A DNA stretch of 47,324 nt, taken from a virus. Shown here piece by piece: positions 31,293 through 39,979 of the stretch. Made by a program: the position numbers and the translations under genes. The notes beneath the pieces were generated by a model that was given only the letters and a program-made list of their open reading frames with translations, was not told the origin of the DNA and ran no database searches. Location of the stretch: IMG/VR virus record IMGVR_UViG_3300033148_002360, positions 1-47,324 of that record. One strand, written 5' to 3'. Every line of letters starts with the position of its first letter. Position 1 is the stretch's first letter.

Positions 31293-31677
31293 AAAAGTAA
31301 TAGCTGGTAAATTACTCTCGAAATTCATCCGCGAGATAGCCGGCGAATTGTGTGATGACCCCGTAATAAAAGCAAAAGGCGAAGAAGCCGTGATGGTAAC
31401 TAAGGCTGAAGCCGTTGCAAGATATATCTGGAAAACCGCTTTAGGCTATGAAGAATCTATAGATGTGTATGGTAAGCAGGGAAAGAAAGTAGGTATCAGG
31501 CCTGAAGTTCATAAGCCCGATAAATGGGCAATTAACATGATCTGGGATCGAATAGAAGGCCGTGCGGGTGCAGCTGATCTTAAAGGTAGCAGTGATAAAG
31601 CGAGCTTAGCTGATAAGATTTCTGCTCAAGGTCAGAAACGTCTTGATCAGATAGCTAAAAGCTCTTTGAAAAATTAA
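31249..31677 (+). CDS. Probable small terminase subunit, 142 aa (GTG start)
   Basis: GTG start behind GAGG. Charged, mostly helical (KVIAGKLLSKFIREIAGEL..., AEAVARYIWKTALGYEE), ending with a basic helix. Directly upstream of the large terminase, the usual small-subunit place. No clear HTH motif, so this rests on position and size. Confidence 0.55.
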   Translation: MTTPDDTKEKSEHGKKVIAGKLLSKFIREIAGELCDDPVIKAKGEEAVMVTKAEAVARYIWKTALGYEESIDVYGKQGKKVGIRPEVHKPDKWAINMIWDRIEGRAGAADLKGSSDKASLADKISAQGQKRLDQIAKSSLKN

Positions 31678-31679
31678 AA

Positions 31680-33599
31680 ATGATTGATGTAGCCGAAAAA
31701 CTCAAACCCGAACTTGCGACGCCCTTTCCAAATGTTCCTGAAATATGGACGTGTCCAAAAACTGGACTGGCTGTCCCCAAACAGGAAATACCCAATCTTA
31801 AATATAGAGAAGGTATTTTACGGGATGCTGAGTATGATAAGGGTTTTCAGGCTGATTTAATGGCTGCGAGCAAAGAATCTCTTTTATTCTGGGTCAATTC
31901 GTTTGTCTGGACTTTTCATCAGTTCGATGTTGAAGGTAGTACCGGGGAACGATATGAAGCCAAAGCAGTACATTGCCCTTTTATAAGTTGGGAGATTCAA
32001 GATGTCCTGTTTGAGCGGTTAATATGGCACCTTAAAAATGCTAAAGATATTCTGATTAATAAGTCACGTGATATGGGTGCCTCGTGGATATGTACTATTT
32101 TTATGCACTGGCTATGGCTGTTTAGACCCAATTCACAGTTGCTTGAATTATCAAGAACCGAACCATATGTAGATCAAGCTGGTAATATGAAGGCATTGTT
32201 CCAGAAACACGATTATATTAATACCTGGCTCCCGGAATGGATGGTGCCACCGATGACTGGTGTGGGGCAGAAATATCGCACCAAGATGCACTCATATAAT
32301 GTGTTGAATGGTTCATGCATTGATGGAGAATCAACTACAGAACACGCAGCATCAGGTGATAGGCGATTGGTTGCCCTTCTTGACGAATTTGCTAAGGTGA
32401 AACACGGTCGACTGATGCGTTCTGCAACGCGAGATGCTGCGCTGATGCGTATTGTTAATAGTACAGTAGCCGGACCTGGCACCGAATATTCTAAGTGGAA
32501 GAATGATAGAACAATCATAGTGTTTCCATTAATGTGGTGGGATCACCCTGATAAAGGCCTTAATCGCTACGTCGTTCAAGATCCAGTGACAAATGTTTGG
32601 AAGATTCGCTCGCCCTGGTATGATGCAGAATCAGAAGTTAGATCTCCACAGGAAATGGCAAGAGAAATTGATGCTAATGATCTTGAAGCCGGTTCAGCAT
32701 TTTTCACTATTGCGAATATTGATAAGCATATAGCAATATTCGGCAAACCACCTAAAACACAGTGGAACGTGGATTTTGTAAGAGGAGTGCCGAGTGATAA
32801 CATCCCAACAATTCTTAAGAAAAAGAACATTAAGAAAATAGCGTATAAGAGAGCAGTTAAAGGCAGACTTAAAATCTGGGTTAATTTAATAAATGGTAGG
32901 CCAGATCAGAATCTTGATTATGTTATCGGCTTTGATCTGAGTAAAGGCCAGGGTGCTTCTAATTCAGTCGGTTCGATTAAGTGCCGACAAACTGGTGAGA
33001 AGATAGGCGAGTGGGCTGATGCTAATACGCCACCGTATGAAATGGCCCGTATTGCTATGGCCTTGGCTTTGTGGGTTGGCGGCAGAAAAAAACTTCCATT
33101 TTTGAAATGGGAAATGAATGGTGATCCCGGTTTTGATTTTGGCAGGATAGTTGTTAAACAGTTTTATTATCCGTACTATTATCGTGATGTGAAAGCTGGT
33201 AATATTAGGGATAAGAAAACTAAGAAATATGGATGGCATAATCATAAAGATTCTAAAGGTGAACTTCTTAATGCTTATGACCGGGCACTTGCTCATGGAG
33301 GTTATATCAACCATTCAATTAAATCACTCGAAGAAGCTAAGACATATATTTACAATGATGATGGATCAATCGGACCAACGTGTTTAGTAGAGGAAAGCAA
33401 TGCAGCAAAGAAAACACATGGTGACAGAGTAATAGCTGACGCCCTTACGATTGAAGACAAATATTATAAAATGAGAACTCATGTAGAAGTGTCAAGTTCT
33501 CGTAGTAATATGCGGACAGCCGCAGGTAGGAAAGCAGCGTGGAAAAAGAAAAGAACTAAGCCGAAGGGATGGAGAAGTCCATTCGATTTCAGAGGATAG
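31680..33599 (+). CDS. terL: Terminase large subunit, 639 aa
   Basis: ATPase part: a deviant Walker A NKSRDMGAS (about 127-135), Walker B LVALLDEF (230-237) with the catalytic Glu, and a coupling motif STVAGPG (about 261-267). Nuclease part: VIGFDLSKGQ (about 415-424; first Asp), WEMNGDPG (about 477-484), and TIEDKYYK region with Asp near 600 (HGDRVIADAL). This is the DNA-packaging motor that cuts concatemers. The deviant Walker A (no GK[ST]) is known in some terminases. Weak ribosome site; 2 bp after the small subunit. Confidence 0.92.
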   Translation: MIDVAEKLKPELATPFPNVPEIWTCPKTGLAVPKQEIPNLKYREGILRDAEYDKGFQADLMAASKESLLFWVNSFVWTFHQFDVEGSTGERYEAKAVHCPFISWEIQDVLFERLIWHLKNAKDILINKSRDMGASWICTIFMHWLWLFRPNSQLLELSRTEPYVDQAGNMKALFQKHDYINTWLPEWMVPPMTGVGQKYRTKMHSYNVLNGSCIDGESTTEHAASGDRRLVALLDEFAKVKHGRLMRSATRDAALMRIVNSTVAGPGTEYSKWKNDRTIIVFPLMWWDHPDKGLNRYVVQDPVTNVWKIRSPWYDAESEVRSPQEMAREIDANDLEAGSAFFTIANIDKHIAIFGKPPKTQWNVDFVRGVPSDNIPTILKKKNIKKIAYKRAVKGRLKIWVNLINGRPDQNLDYVIGFDLSKGQGASNSVGSIKCRQTGEKIGEWADANTPPYEMARIAMALALWVGGRKKLPFLKWEMNGDPGFDFGRIVVKQFYYPYYYRDVKAGNIRDKKTKKYGWHNHKDSKGELLNAYDRALAHGGYINHSIKSLEEAKTYIYNDDGSIGPTCLVEESNAAKKTHGDRVIADALTIEDKYYKMRTHVEVSSSRSNMRTAAGRKAAWKKKRTKPKGWRSPFDFRG

Positions 33600-33601
33600 A
33601 A

Positions 33602-35383
33602 ATGCCTGAATATTTTACTCCAACCAAATTTGCATTAGCTGTGAAACAAGGATTCGAGAGAAATCGAAGACACCGAAGAGCACGTGCAATGTTTATTAAA
33701 GAGTACGTTGGCCGATATTATGCCTCGGAATATGGCCTGACTGGCGACGAACCTATTAACCTTATATTTAATACAATCCGCGCAACCGTACCGAATCTTG
33801 TTATGAAAAGCGGGATTAATAAAGTATCAACCGAGATAGTTGAGTATAGACAGTACGCTTATTTGCTTGGTCTCGCGTTGGATAAACTTGATAAGAATAT
33901 CAAGCTTAAAGACACTCTCAGGGCTGGTATCGTTGATGCATTCTTTATGATGGGTATCTTCAAAACTGGCATAGCTGGTGGCGGCAAAATGTTGAATTTC
34001 GGTGATATTTTTATTGACGAAGGCCAAGTATATACAGACCTTGTTGATTTCGATGATTGGACAGCCGATCCCTCGTGTAAAGACTACCGCAAGGCAGCAT
34101 TTCTTGGTGACAGGAACCGCATACCGCGACAGATTTTACTGGATGATAATGAGTTTAACCATGACCTCGTAATGAAAATACCGAGGTCAACTCATCCCAA
34201 TACCAAGAATAAAATTGAATCACTTACGCGAAAAAACATGAGTGATAGCGAGATGTACGAACTTCAAGATTTCGTAGACGTTGTAGAAGTGTTCGTACCA
34301 GGGGCTAATGCACTTATTACTATTCCTGATCCGTCTCAAAAAATCTTTAATGAATATCTTGCTGCACGTGATTATTATGGCCCGAAAGAAGGGCCATATA
34401 CTATACTTGCTCTAACACAGCCTGTACCGGGTAATCCATTTCCAGTGGCTCCGGTTGGTATTCATTATGATCTGCATAAGATGGCCAATAGGATGATGGT
34501 CAAAAACATGAATCAAGCTGATCGCGAAAAGAGTATTGGTATATATGATCCAGGTAACGCAGATGAAGCTGAAGATATAAGAACTGCTGAAGACGGCAAA
34601 ATGGTAGCAGGCAATCCCGAAAGTGTTAAAGTAGTAACTTTCGGTGGCAATAATGTAAAAAGTGAACAAATGCTTCAGCAATGTCAGATATGGCATAATT
34701 ATATGTCAGGTAATCCCGATCAAATGTCTGGTCTGGTATCTAATGCTGAGTCAGCAACACAAGCAAGTATTTTGCAGGCTAATGCGACTATTACTATTGA
34801 AGATGCTCGTGGTATGATTTATGATTGTGCAGCGGATACTGCTGAGAAGAGAGCTTGGTATATCCATACTGATCCGTTTATGGATATTATGTTAGCCAGA
34901 AGGAAGCCTGGTGGTGAATATGAACAATTACAACTGACTCCTGAACAAAGAGATGGTGATTTTCTTGACTATACGTTTACTCTGAAAGCAAGATCGATGT
35001 CCCGCCTCGACCCAGCTGTTAGGACTAAACGGATTGTTGAATTTGCAACTAATCTCGTACCAAGTTTAATTAATTCTGCTATGGTAGCGATGCAAATGGG
35101 AATAGCATTTAATATCCAAACTGCTATTACTGATCTTGCGGAAGAAATGGGTATCCTTGATGACGTTCAAGATTGGTTTGAGGATCCTACATTTATGCAA
35201 CGAATACAGTTACAAATGGCAATGAACCCACAGCCAGCAGGTAAGGCTGGATCAGAACAGGGTGGAACCAGAGGTATCCCACAGCAAGCTAAAATGCAGT
35301 CTCCGTTTCAGGAGAGAAAAGAAATAGAACAAATAGGTGCCAATGAGAGCCAAAGTGCTCGGACATCCGAGCCGGGAGTATGA
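33602..35383 (+). CDS. Portal protein, 593 aa
   Basis: Follows terL and has the size of a short-tailed-phage portal. N-terminal helices (RRHRRARAMFIKEYVGRYYA), a DDW..DPSCKDY segment (wing), KMANRMMVKNMNQ and QATITIEDARGMIY-like helices (stem/crown), and a long C-terminal helix. ATG 33602 has AGAGGATAGA; the in-frame start at 33569 lies inside terL and is rejected. The assignment rests on order, size and segment pattern. Confidence 0.82.
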   Translation: MPEYFTPTKFALAVKQGFERNRRHRRARAMFIKEYVGRYYASEYGLTGDEPINLIFNTIRATVPNLVMKSGINKVSTEIVEYRQYAYLLGLALDKLDKNIKLKDTLRAGIVDAFFMMGIFKTGIAGGGKMLNFGDIFIDEGQVYTDLVDFDDWTADPSCKDYRKAAFLGDRNRIPRQILLDDNEFNHDLVMKIPRSTHPNTKNKIESLTRKNMSDSEMYELQDFVDVVEVFVPGANALITIPDPSQKIFNEYLAARDYYGPKEGPYTILALTQPVPGNPFPVAPVGIHYDLHKMANRMMVKNMNQADREKSIGIYDPGNADEAEDIRTAEDGKMVAGNPESVKVVTFGGNNVKSEQMLQQCQIWHNYMSGNPDQMSGLVSNAESATQASILQANATITIEDARGMIYDCAADTAEKRAWYIHTDPFMDIMLARRKPGGEYEQLQLTPEQRDGDFLDYTFTLKARSMSRLDPAVRTKRIVEFATNLVPSLINSAMVAMQMGIAFNIQTAITDLAEEMGILDDVQDWFEDPTFMQRIQLQMAMNPQPAGKAGSEQGGTRGIPQQAKMQSPFQERKEIEQIGANESQSARTSEPGV

Positions 35384-35385
35384 TT

Positions 35386-35640
35386 ATGGCGAAGAAAAAT
35401 ACTTGGGTTTCCAGAATGGCAGGCAAAGTAAAACGCCATTTTAGAGCTAAACAAAAAATGGCAAAAGAAACTGCCAGTAAAAAACGCTATGCTGAACATT
35501 ATAAAAAAGCTGGCCCGAAATATGCTATGACTTATGCTCAGTGGAAAAAAGAAGGCGAGCAACCTACATATTTCAAAGGTACTAAATTTAGAAGAAAAAC
35601 ACCAGAAGCACGATTACGGGAAGCTCGTATTAGGAGATAA
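35386..35640 (+). CDS. Highly basic small protein, 84 aa
   Basis: Starts MAKKNTWVSRMAGKVKRHFR; about one residue in three is Lys or Arg. ATG 35386 is better spaced from GGGAG than ATG 35380, which overlaps the portal stop. Likely binds nucleic acid or is a head-internal protein; unknown. Confidence 0.6.
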   Translation: MAKKNTWVSRMAGKVKRHFRAKQKMAKETASKKRYAEHYKKAGPKYAMTYAQWKKEGEQPTYFKGTKFRRKTPEARLREARIRR

Positions 35641-35642
35641 TT

Positions 35643-35999
35643 ATGCCTCGTTATAGTTTTATTTGTCCTAAATGTGGGAACAAAGAAGATGTAATCCGAC
35701 AGATGTCCGATGCCGAAAAACCTTGGCGATGTTATTCTTGTAAAACAATAATGAACCGCGATTTTCAAGCTGATATACCCTTTGCTTCAGGAGATTATAA
35801 ACGTGCAATTCATTCTGATTCATTGGCCATTAATCCTAAACAGAGAGAAGAACACCTTAAAATGTTTCCTAACATCAAGCTTGATAGTCAGAATCGTCCA
35901 GTATTTGATAACTTTCAAGATCATCAGGCGTATCTTGATAAATGTAATATCGTGAAGGAACGAAAAAAAGTACGACCTAAAGGAAAAATAATTGCGTAA
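35643..35999 (+). CDS. FmdB-like zinc-ribbon protein, 118 aa
   Basis: MPRYSFICPKCGNKEDVIR and RCYSCK give a zinc ribbon of FmdB/regulatory type at residues 8-33. The rest is a helical tail common in phage portal-adjacent FmdB-like proteins (HSDSLAINPKQREEHLKMFP). AGGAGATAATT site. Role in assembly unknown. Confidence 0.7.
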   Translation: MPRYSFICPKCGNKEDVIRQMSDAEKPWRCYSCKTIMNRDFQADIPFASGDYKRAIHSDSLAINPKQREEHLKMFPNIKLDSQNRPVFDNFQDHQAYLDKCNIVKERKKVRPKGKIIA

Positions 36000-36017
36000 A
36001 ACCCTAAATTACTTACC

Positions 36018-36040
36018 CTGAATACTAAATTAGTATTCAG
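36018..36040. promoter_or_regulatory. Perfect 23 bp palindrome before the scaffold gene
   Basis: CTGAATACTAA (36018-36028) and TTAGTATTCAG (36030-36040) are 11 bp arms around one base. No T tract, so not a simple terminator. A DNA-binding site or an RNA processing hairpin is possible. Confidence 0.6.
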
Positions 36041-36060
36041 CAACTAATGAAAGGTGTAAA

Positions 36061-37200
36061 ATGAAGTCGTTGAAGGAAACCGAACAGGTCGCAGAAGCAG
36101 AAAGCGATCACATAGAGGGTCTAAAAGAATTGGACGTTGCCGCAATAGAAGATCCGGTGGTTGTAGATGCAGTCCAAGAAAAATTAGATGCTATGTACGG
36201 AGCAGAAGAAAAAGAAGAAGAAACGGCAGTTCCAGATGAAAAAGATGATGATTCTACCTCTGATGAAATCAAGGATGATAGTGACACACGGGAGAGTGAC
36301 CAGACAGAATCTCAGACTGAATCAGATGATACTACCCCGGAAGTGGAAGTTAAAGACGGCGAAGTTAATATCCCGGATGCTTATATACGGGCTGCTGTCC
36401 ATCATGGATTGAATAAAGAAGATGTTGATGACATGGTTAAGAGTAATCCTAAATCAGCTATGAAGTTGCTCGAAAGTTGTTATTTGAGCGTCAATAATGC
36501 TTCGCGCGAGTGGAGTGAATTAGGTCGTGCAAAGATTGAAGCGGAGCGTGCGAAAGCTACACAGACTGCAACTAAGACGGTCGTGCAAGAAGATCCGACT
36601 ATAGTGGCAAAAATTGCTGCATTGAGGAAAGAGTATCCAGATGATCCTCTGATTGAGGTTATCATCGCTGATCTGGAGAAAAAGGCTAAACCTGTTCAAC
36701 AACCACAACCAGTTCCGCAAGCACAGCAGCATTATGAAGTCGCTACAGCACGGGCTAATGCAGCAGGTAATCTTGCTATTGACCAAAGGGTTAATTCTTT
36801 CTTCAGTGCTGATACTATGAAACCCTATGAGAAATTTTATGGTAAACTTGAACTCGGTCAGATCCCAGAAGATCTTTCCAATGGCCAGCAGCTTAATAGA
36901 TTGAGTGTGCTTCAGGAAGCTGAGTTCATAATTGCCGGATATAATAGCCGGGGCCAGAAAATTGAAGTAGAACAAGCTCTGGAGAAAGCTCATTTTATTA
37001 TCACTGAACCTATTAGACAACAGGTTATACGTGACAATCTGAAGGCTACTGCTATGAAACGTAAGAAGAGTATGACATTGAGACCATCTGATAGTAAACG
37101 TTCAGGTAATAGTATGAGAACCGAGTCATCTAAACCAAGAAATAGAGCAGAATTAGAACAATCTGTCCAGCAAAAATTGGATAGTGTGTACAAAAAGTAA
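36061..37200 (+). CDS. Scaffold-like protein, 379 aa
   Basis: Very acidic N terminus (residues 1-95: repeated Glu/Asp, SQTESDDTT), helical coiled middle and a basic C terminus (MKRKKSMTLRPSDSKRSGNS), the charge layout of scaffolding proteins. Position between portal and capsid agrees. AAAGGTG site. Length a little above many podovirus scaffolds. Confidence 0.7.
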   Translation: MKSLKETEQVAEAESDHIEGLKELDVAAIEDPVVVDAVQEKLDAMYGAEEKEEETAVPDEKDDDSTSDEIKDDSDTRESDQTESQTESDDTTPEVEVKDGEVNIPDAYIRAAVHHGLNKEDVDDMVKSNPKSAMKLLESCYLSVNNASREWSELGRAKIEAERAKATQTATKTVVQEDPTIVAKIAALRKEYPDDPLIEVIIADLEKKAKPVQQPQPVPQAQQHYEVATARANAAGNLAIDQRVNSFFSADTMKPYEKFYGKLELGQIPEDLSNGQQLNRLSVLQEAEFIIAGYNSRGQKIEVEQALEKAHFIITEPIRQQVIRDNLKATAMKRKKSMTLRPSDSKRSGNSMRTESSKPRNRAELEQSVQQKLDSVYKK

Positions 37201-37214
37201 ACAAGGAGTAAATA

Positions 37215-38339
37215 ATGGCTGGAATCCCAAATGCAGACTTAATTGATCTTATTGCAACTACTCTACCCCAACTGCCCGAGCAGTATTTCGAGGTAACGTG
37301 GACCAATAATGATTATGAGGCCTGTCGAATTTATCAGAGAGATCGTATGGAAGTCGATGGTGGAACTTCCATCAAACGTAAAGTTATGTTCAATAATACC
37401 GGCAATGCTCGTTATCGTAGGCTTTTCGATACTGATGACCCTGCTGTGTCGGATGTAATGACCGAGATCGATGTACCCTGGACTCAGATAGGTACACATT
37501 ACTCGTGGGACATACTTGAACTTAAACGTAATCAAAGTGCAAGAGGTTTTATCCGCTTGCTCGAAACCAGACGTATTGACGGTTTGTGGAGTCTTGCAGA
37601 CCTAATTGAAGAGCGTTTTTGGAAAACTCCGGATAGTTCAACTGATGATCTTCATCCGTATGGCGTGCCGTATTATATTAATATGTGCTTGCCCGGTACT
37701 ACAAGCGTTGGTTGGAACGGTCTTGAGGTTGTTTATCAAGATAGAAACGCGAGTGCTACTTGTGCGGGTATTAGCACCACTACTGAGGCGAGGTGGGCGA
37801 ATGCCGCGGGTACATACACTGCTGTGAATAATGCTATGCTTGAATCTTTTAGAACATTATTCATGATGACCCAGTTCAAGGCCCCGTTGATCCTTAACGA
37901 TCCGGCACAGACGCGCAATGCTGCCAAGAGAGTTTATACTAATTTGGAAACTATTGTGAAATTACAGGTACTTGCTGACGCCAGAGATGATTTTCATCGT
38001 GGCAAAGATGTACTCGGTAACATCCGTATTGATGACAGTGCTACTGTATACCTGAATCGTTTGCCGGTTGTTTATATCAGCGAACTCGACGGCGCAGTGG
38101 TTGCGCACAAAGATGCTTCTACTGCAACGATTGAGCCAGATCCGATTTATTGTGTTGATTTTGAGAAATTCATTCCTTATGTTCAAGATGGTTACTGGAT
38201 GGAAGAATCTGAACCAATTAGTGGTGGGGTCACTCAACATACGACTTTCACCGTTTTCCTGGATGGCTCTCACAATAATTTGTGCGTCAATCGTAGAAAA
38301 GCTGGATTCGTGTTACACAAACCTATAATTGCAAGTTAA
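37215..38339 (+). CDS. Major capsid protein candidate, 374 aa
   Basis: Follows the scaffold gene with a strong AAGGAG site. Length and mixed alpha/beta composition fit an HK97-fold capsid protein: a long early helix-like region (LIATTLPQLPEQYFEVTW), a Thr-rich central domain, and a conserved-looking end (TVFLDGSHNNLCVNRRKAGF). No cleaved delta domain is obvious. Judged by order and size. Confidence 0.75.
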   Translation: MAGIPNADLIDLIATTLPQLPEQYFEVTWTNNDYEACRIYQRDRMEVDGGTSIKRKVMFNNTGNARYRRLFDTDDPAVSDVMTEIDVPWTQIGTHYSWDILELKRNQSARGFIRLLETRRIDGLWSLADLIEERFWKTPDSSTDDLHPYGVPYYINMCLPGTTSVGWNGLEVVYQDRNASATCAGISTTTEARWANAAGTYTAVNNAMLESFRTLFMMTQFKAPLILNDPAQTRNAAKRVYTNLETIVKLQVLADARDDFHRGKDVLGNIRIDDSATVYLNRLPVVYISELDGAVVAHKDASTATIEPDPIYCVDFEKFIPYVQDGYWMEESEPISGGVTQHTTFTVFLDGSHNNLCVNRRKAGFVLHKPIIAS

Positions 38340-38344
38340 TATTA

Positions 38345-38383
38345 ACCCCTGGTAGGGTGCGATAGCCCTATTCAGAACAGGAG
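38345..38383 (+). promoter_or_regulatory. Leader hairpin before the decoration-like gene
   Basis: TAGGG (38353-38357) pairs with CCCTA (38366-38370), and the outer CCCTG/CAGGA can extend the stem toward the AGGAG ribosome site, so folding may modulate translation. Confidence 0.35.
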
Positions 38384-38389
38384 ATTAAA

Positions 38390-39505
38390 ATGAGTAAAAT
38401 TGTAAGTATGAGTTCGGGTGCAATCGACCCTATAGCTCAAACGAAAAGAGTTTTTTTCCGCCCGGTAGATTCAACTGATGTGTTGAAACCCGGTGACAGT
38501 GTTTGTTACAACTGGGATTCCGTTACTGATCATAAAGAACGTACTGCTGATCCAGTTCATCTTGGTCTTACACAGGATACCTATGCTGAAGGCGAACAAG
38601 AATTTACTGGTCGTTTGTTTATTGTTGAGAAACCTGATCTTGATAATCTTCAAAACTATGCTGGTGTTGTTAAAAGTCTTGGCCCTAAAGCTGGTGCTGA
38701 CGGCGATATGATCGAAATTTTTGTGCCAAATGGTGCGATGGTTCCGGTAAATGCCGGTGTTTATTGTTATGCTGGTGTTACGATATTAGCAGTACAGAGT
38801 GGTTCATATTCACTTGAGACACCCGTTTATGGTACTGAATCTGCAACTGTTGCTATTGCTCAGGAAACTATAGACAGAAGCACTGACGGTTTGGTATGGG
38901 CCAGATTGCTTGGAGTCAACTACTTTGAAAATGGTAGTTATAATGTACCATTACGTACAGGTGATGGTATTGCTTCCGGCACTGTAAAAGTGTTTGAACG
39001 AGATATTTCAACTCGCCAAACTGGTGGACGAATCCAAGCTACTTCATTTCGTACTCGTCTTAAGGGTAGCGGGAGTGCTTGTCCCTATGGTGGCGCTTTA
39101 GTCGGCGAAGTTTATGTAGAAGGTACTAATGATGCCCCACTTGAAGGCATTAATGTAGCGCATTTTAACCTGGTGCTTGATCCTGGTTGTACCGTACCTC
39201 AAATGCTATCTGCTGTATATGCAAGAATCGTTGAGACAGCAGATTATGGTTGTGATAAATCAAGTGCTACTGTAACCCCACTTATATGCGAGGTTGCTAT
39301 GGACGACGAGAACGCAGCTACTGAGGTTTGCCAGATGTTATTTATGTCTAATGGTAATGACCATCCTGATCATTTTTTCAAAGCACAGACAGCCGATGCT
39401 ATTAAATTTTCTACTGCTGATGTATCTGATACAACCTGTGATGCTCATATTAAGATTGACGTTGCCGGTGTGGATTATTGGATTATGTGTAAGGATGCAG
39501 TATAA
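38390..39505 (+). CDS. Capsid decoration/fibre-like structural protein, 371 aa
   Basis: Beta-rich Gly/Thr/Ala composition, no enzyme motif. N-terminal part (GLTQDTYAEGEQEFTGRLFI, then GAMVPVNAGVYCYAG) resembles jelly-roll-like surface modules. Immediately after the capsid gene with a strong AGGAG site, so a head decoration protein or second coat protein is likely. Alternative: tail-associated protein. Confidence 0.65.
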   Translation: MSKIVSMSSGAIDPIAQTKRVFFRPVDSTDVLKPGDSVCYNWDSVTDHKERTADPVHLGLTQDTYAEGEQEFTGRLFIVEKPDLDNLQNYAGVVKSLGPKAGADGDMIEIFVPNGAMVPVNAGVYCYAGVTILAVQSGSYSLETPVYGTESATVAIAQETIDRSTDGLVWARLLGVNYFENGSYNVPLRTGDGIASGTVKVFERDISTRQTGGRIQATSFRTRLKGSGSACPYGGALVGEVYVEGTNDAPLEGINVAHFNLVLDPGCTVPQMLSAVYARIVETADYGCDKSSATVTPLICEVAMDDENAATEVCQMLFMSNGNDHPDHFFKAQTADAIKFSTADVSDTTCDAHIKIDVAGVDYWIMCKDAV

Positions 39506-39517
39506 CAATAATTAACT

Positions 39518-39592
39518 GACTCGTAATCCCTCGCCCTTTCACAAACGTGGGGCGGGGGAGCGAGTCTTAATAACAACTCCACGTTGAAAGGG
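39518..39592 (+). promoter_or_regulatory. Candidate pseudoknot covering a ribosome site
   Basis: Stem A: GACTCG (39518-39523)/CGAGTC (39561-39566) enclosing CCCTCGCCC (39528-39536)/GGGCGGGGG (39550-39558). Its loop TTTCACAAACGTG (39537-39549) pairs with CACGTTGAAA (39580-39589) of the next leader; extended, CCCTTTCA-CAA-ACGTGG pairs with CCACGTTGAAAGGG. That second arm abuts the GAAAGGGAAAG ribosome site of the gene starting at 39601. Confidence 0.5.
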
Positions 39593-39600
39593 AAAGTAAG

Positions 39601-39978
39601 ATGAAGAAGTATAAAATTGATTTATCAGAATATAGTGTGACGGCACAAGTACCTGTCACTAAAATAGTAGATGGCAAAGAAGTTCGTCAACTTGAAGACA
39701 AAACTGAAGTGTATCCCTTGAGAGAGAATATCTCTGTATGGTTGCGCAGTGTAGGTATCTTCAAATCAGCCGAGGACATCGCCGAAGCTGTTGGTGTAGC
39801 AAGACAGGTACGTGAGTGTAAGGAAAATTCAATTGAACTGGATGAGCGTGAAATGGGTGTACTGAAGCAAGCCCTGAATAGACTCGTTGAATTAACAGCA
39901 GAAGGCAAAGCTAATCTTGGTGGTGAGATTCACGAAGAGGCCATCTGTAGAATCATAAAGGCTGAAGAGGTAAAATAA
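39601..39978 (+). CDS. Hypothetical assembly-type protein, 125 aa
   Basis: Acidic, helical (EDKTEVYPLRENISVWLRSV, then EDIAEAVGVARQVRECKE). Follows the pseudoknot leader; ends 1 bp before the adaptor-like gene. Phage gene order would allow a head-tail or assembly factor; no family is recognised. Confidence 0.6.
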   Translation: MKKYKIDLSEYSVTAQVPVTKIVDGKEVRQLEDKTEVYPLRENISVWLRSVGIFKSAEDIAEAVGVARQVRECKENSIELDEREMGVLKQALNRLVELTAEGKANLGGEIHEEAICRIIKAEEVK

Positions 39979-39979
39979 T

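Noticed and set aside
31680-33599. Terminase judged inactive for lack of a classic Walker A
   Set aside because: Deviant Walker A motifs without GKS/T are known in several terminase groups, and the other motifs are intact.
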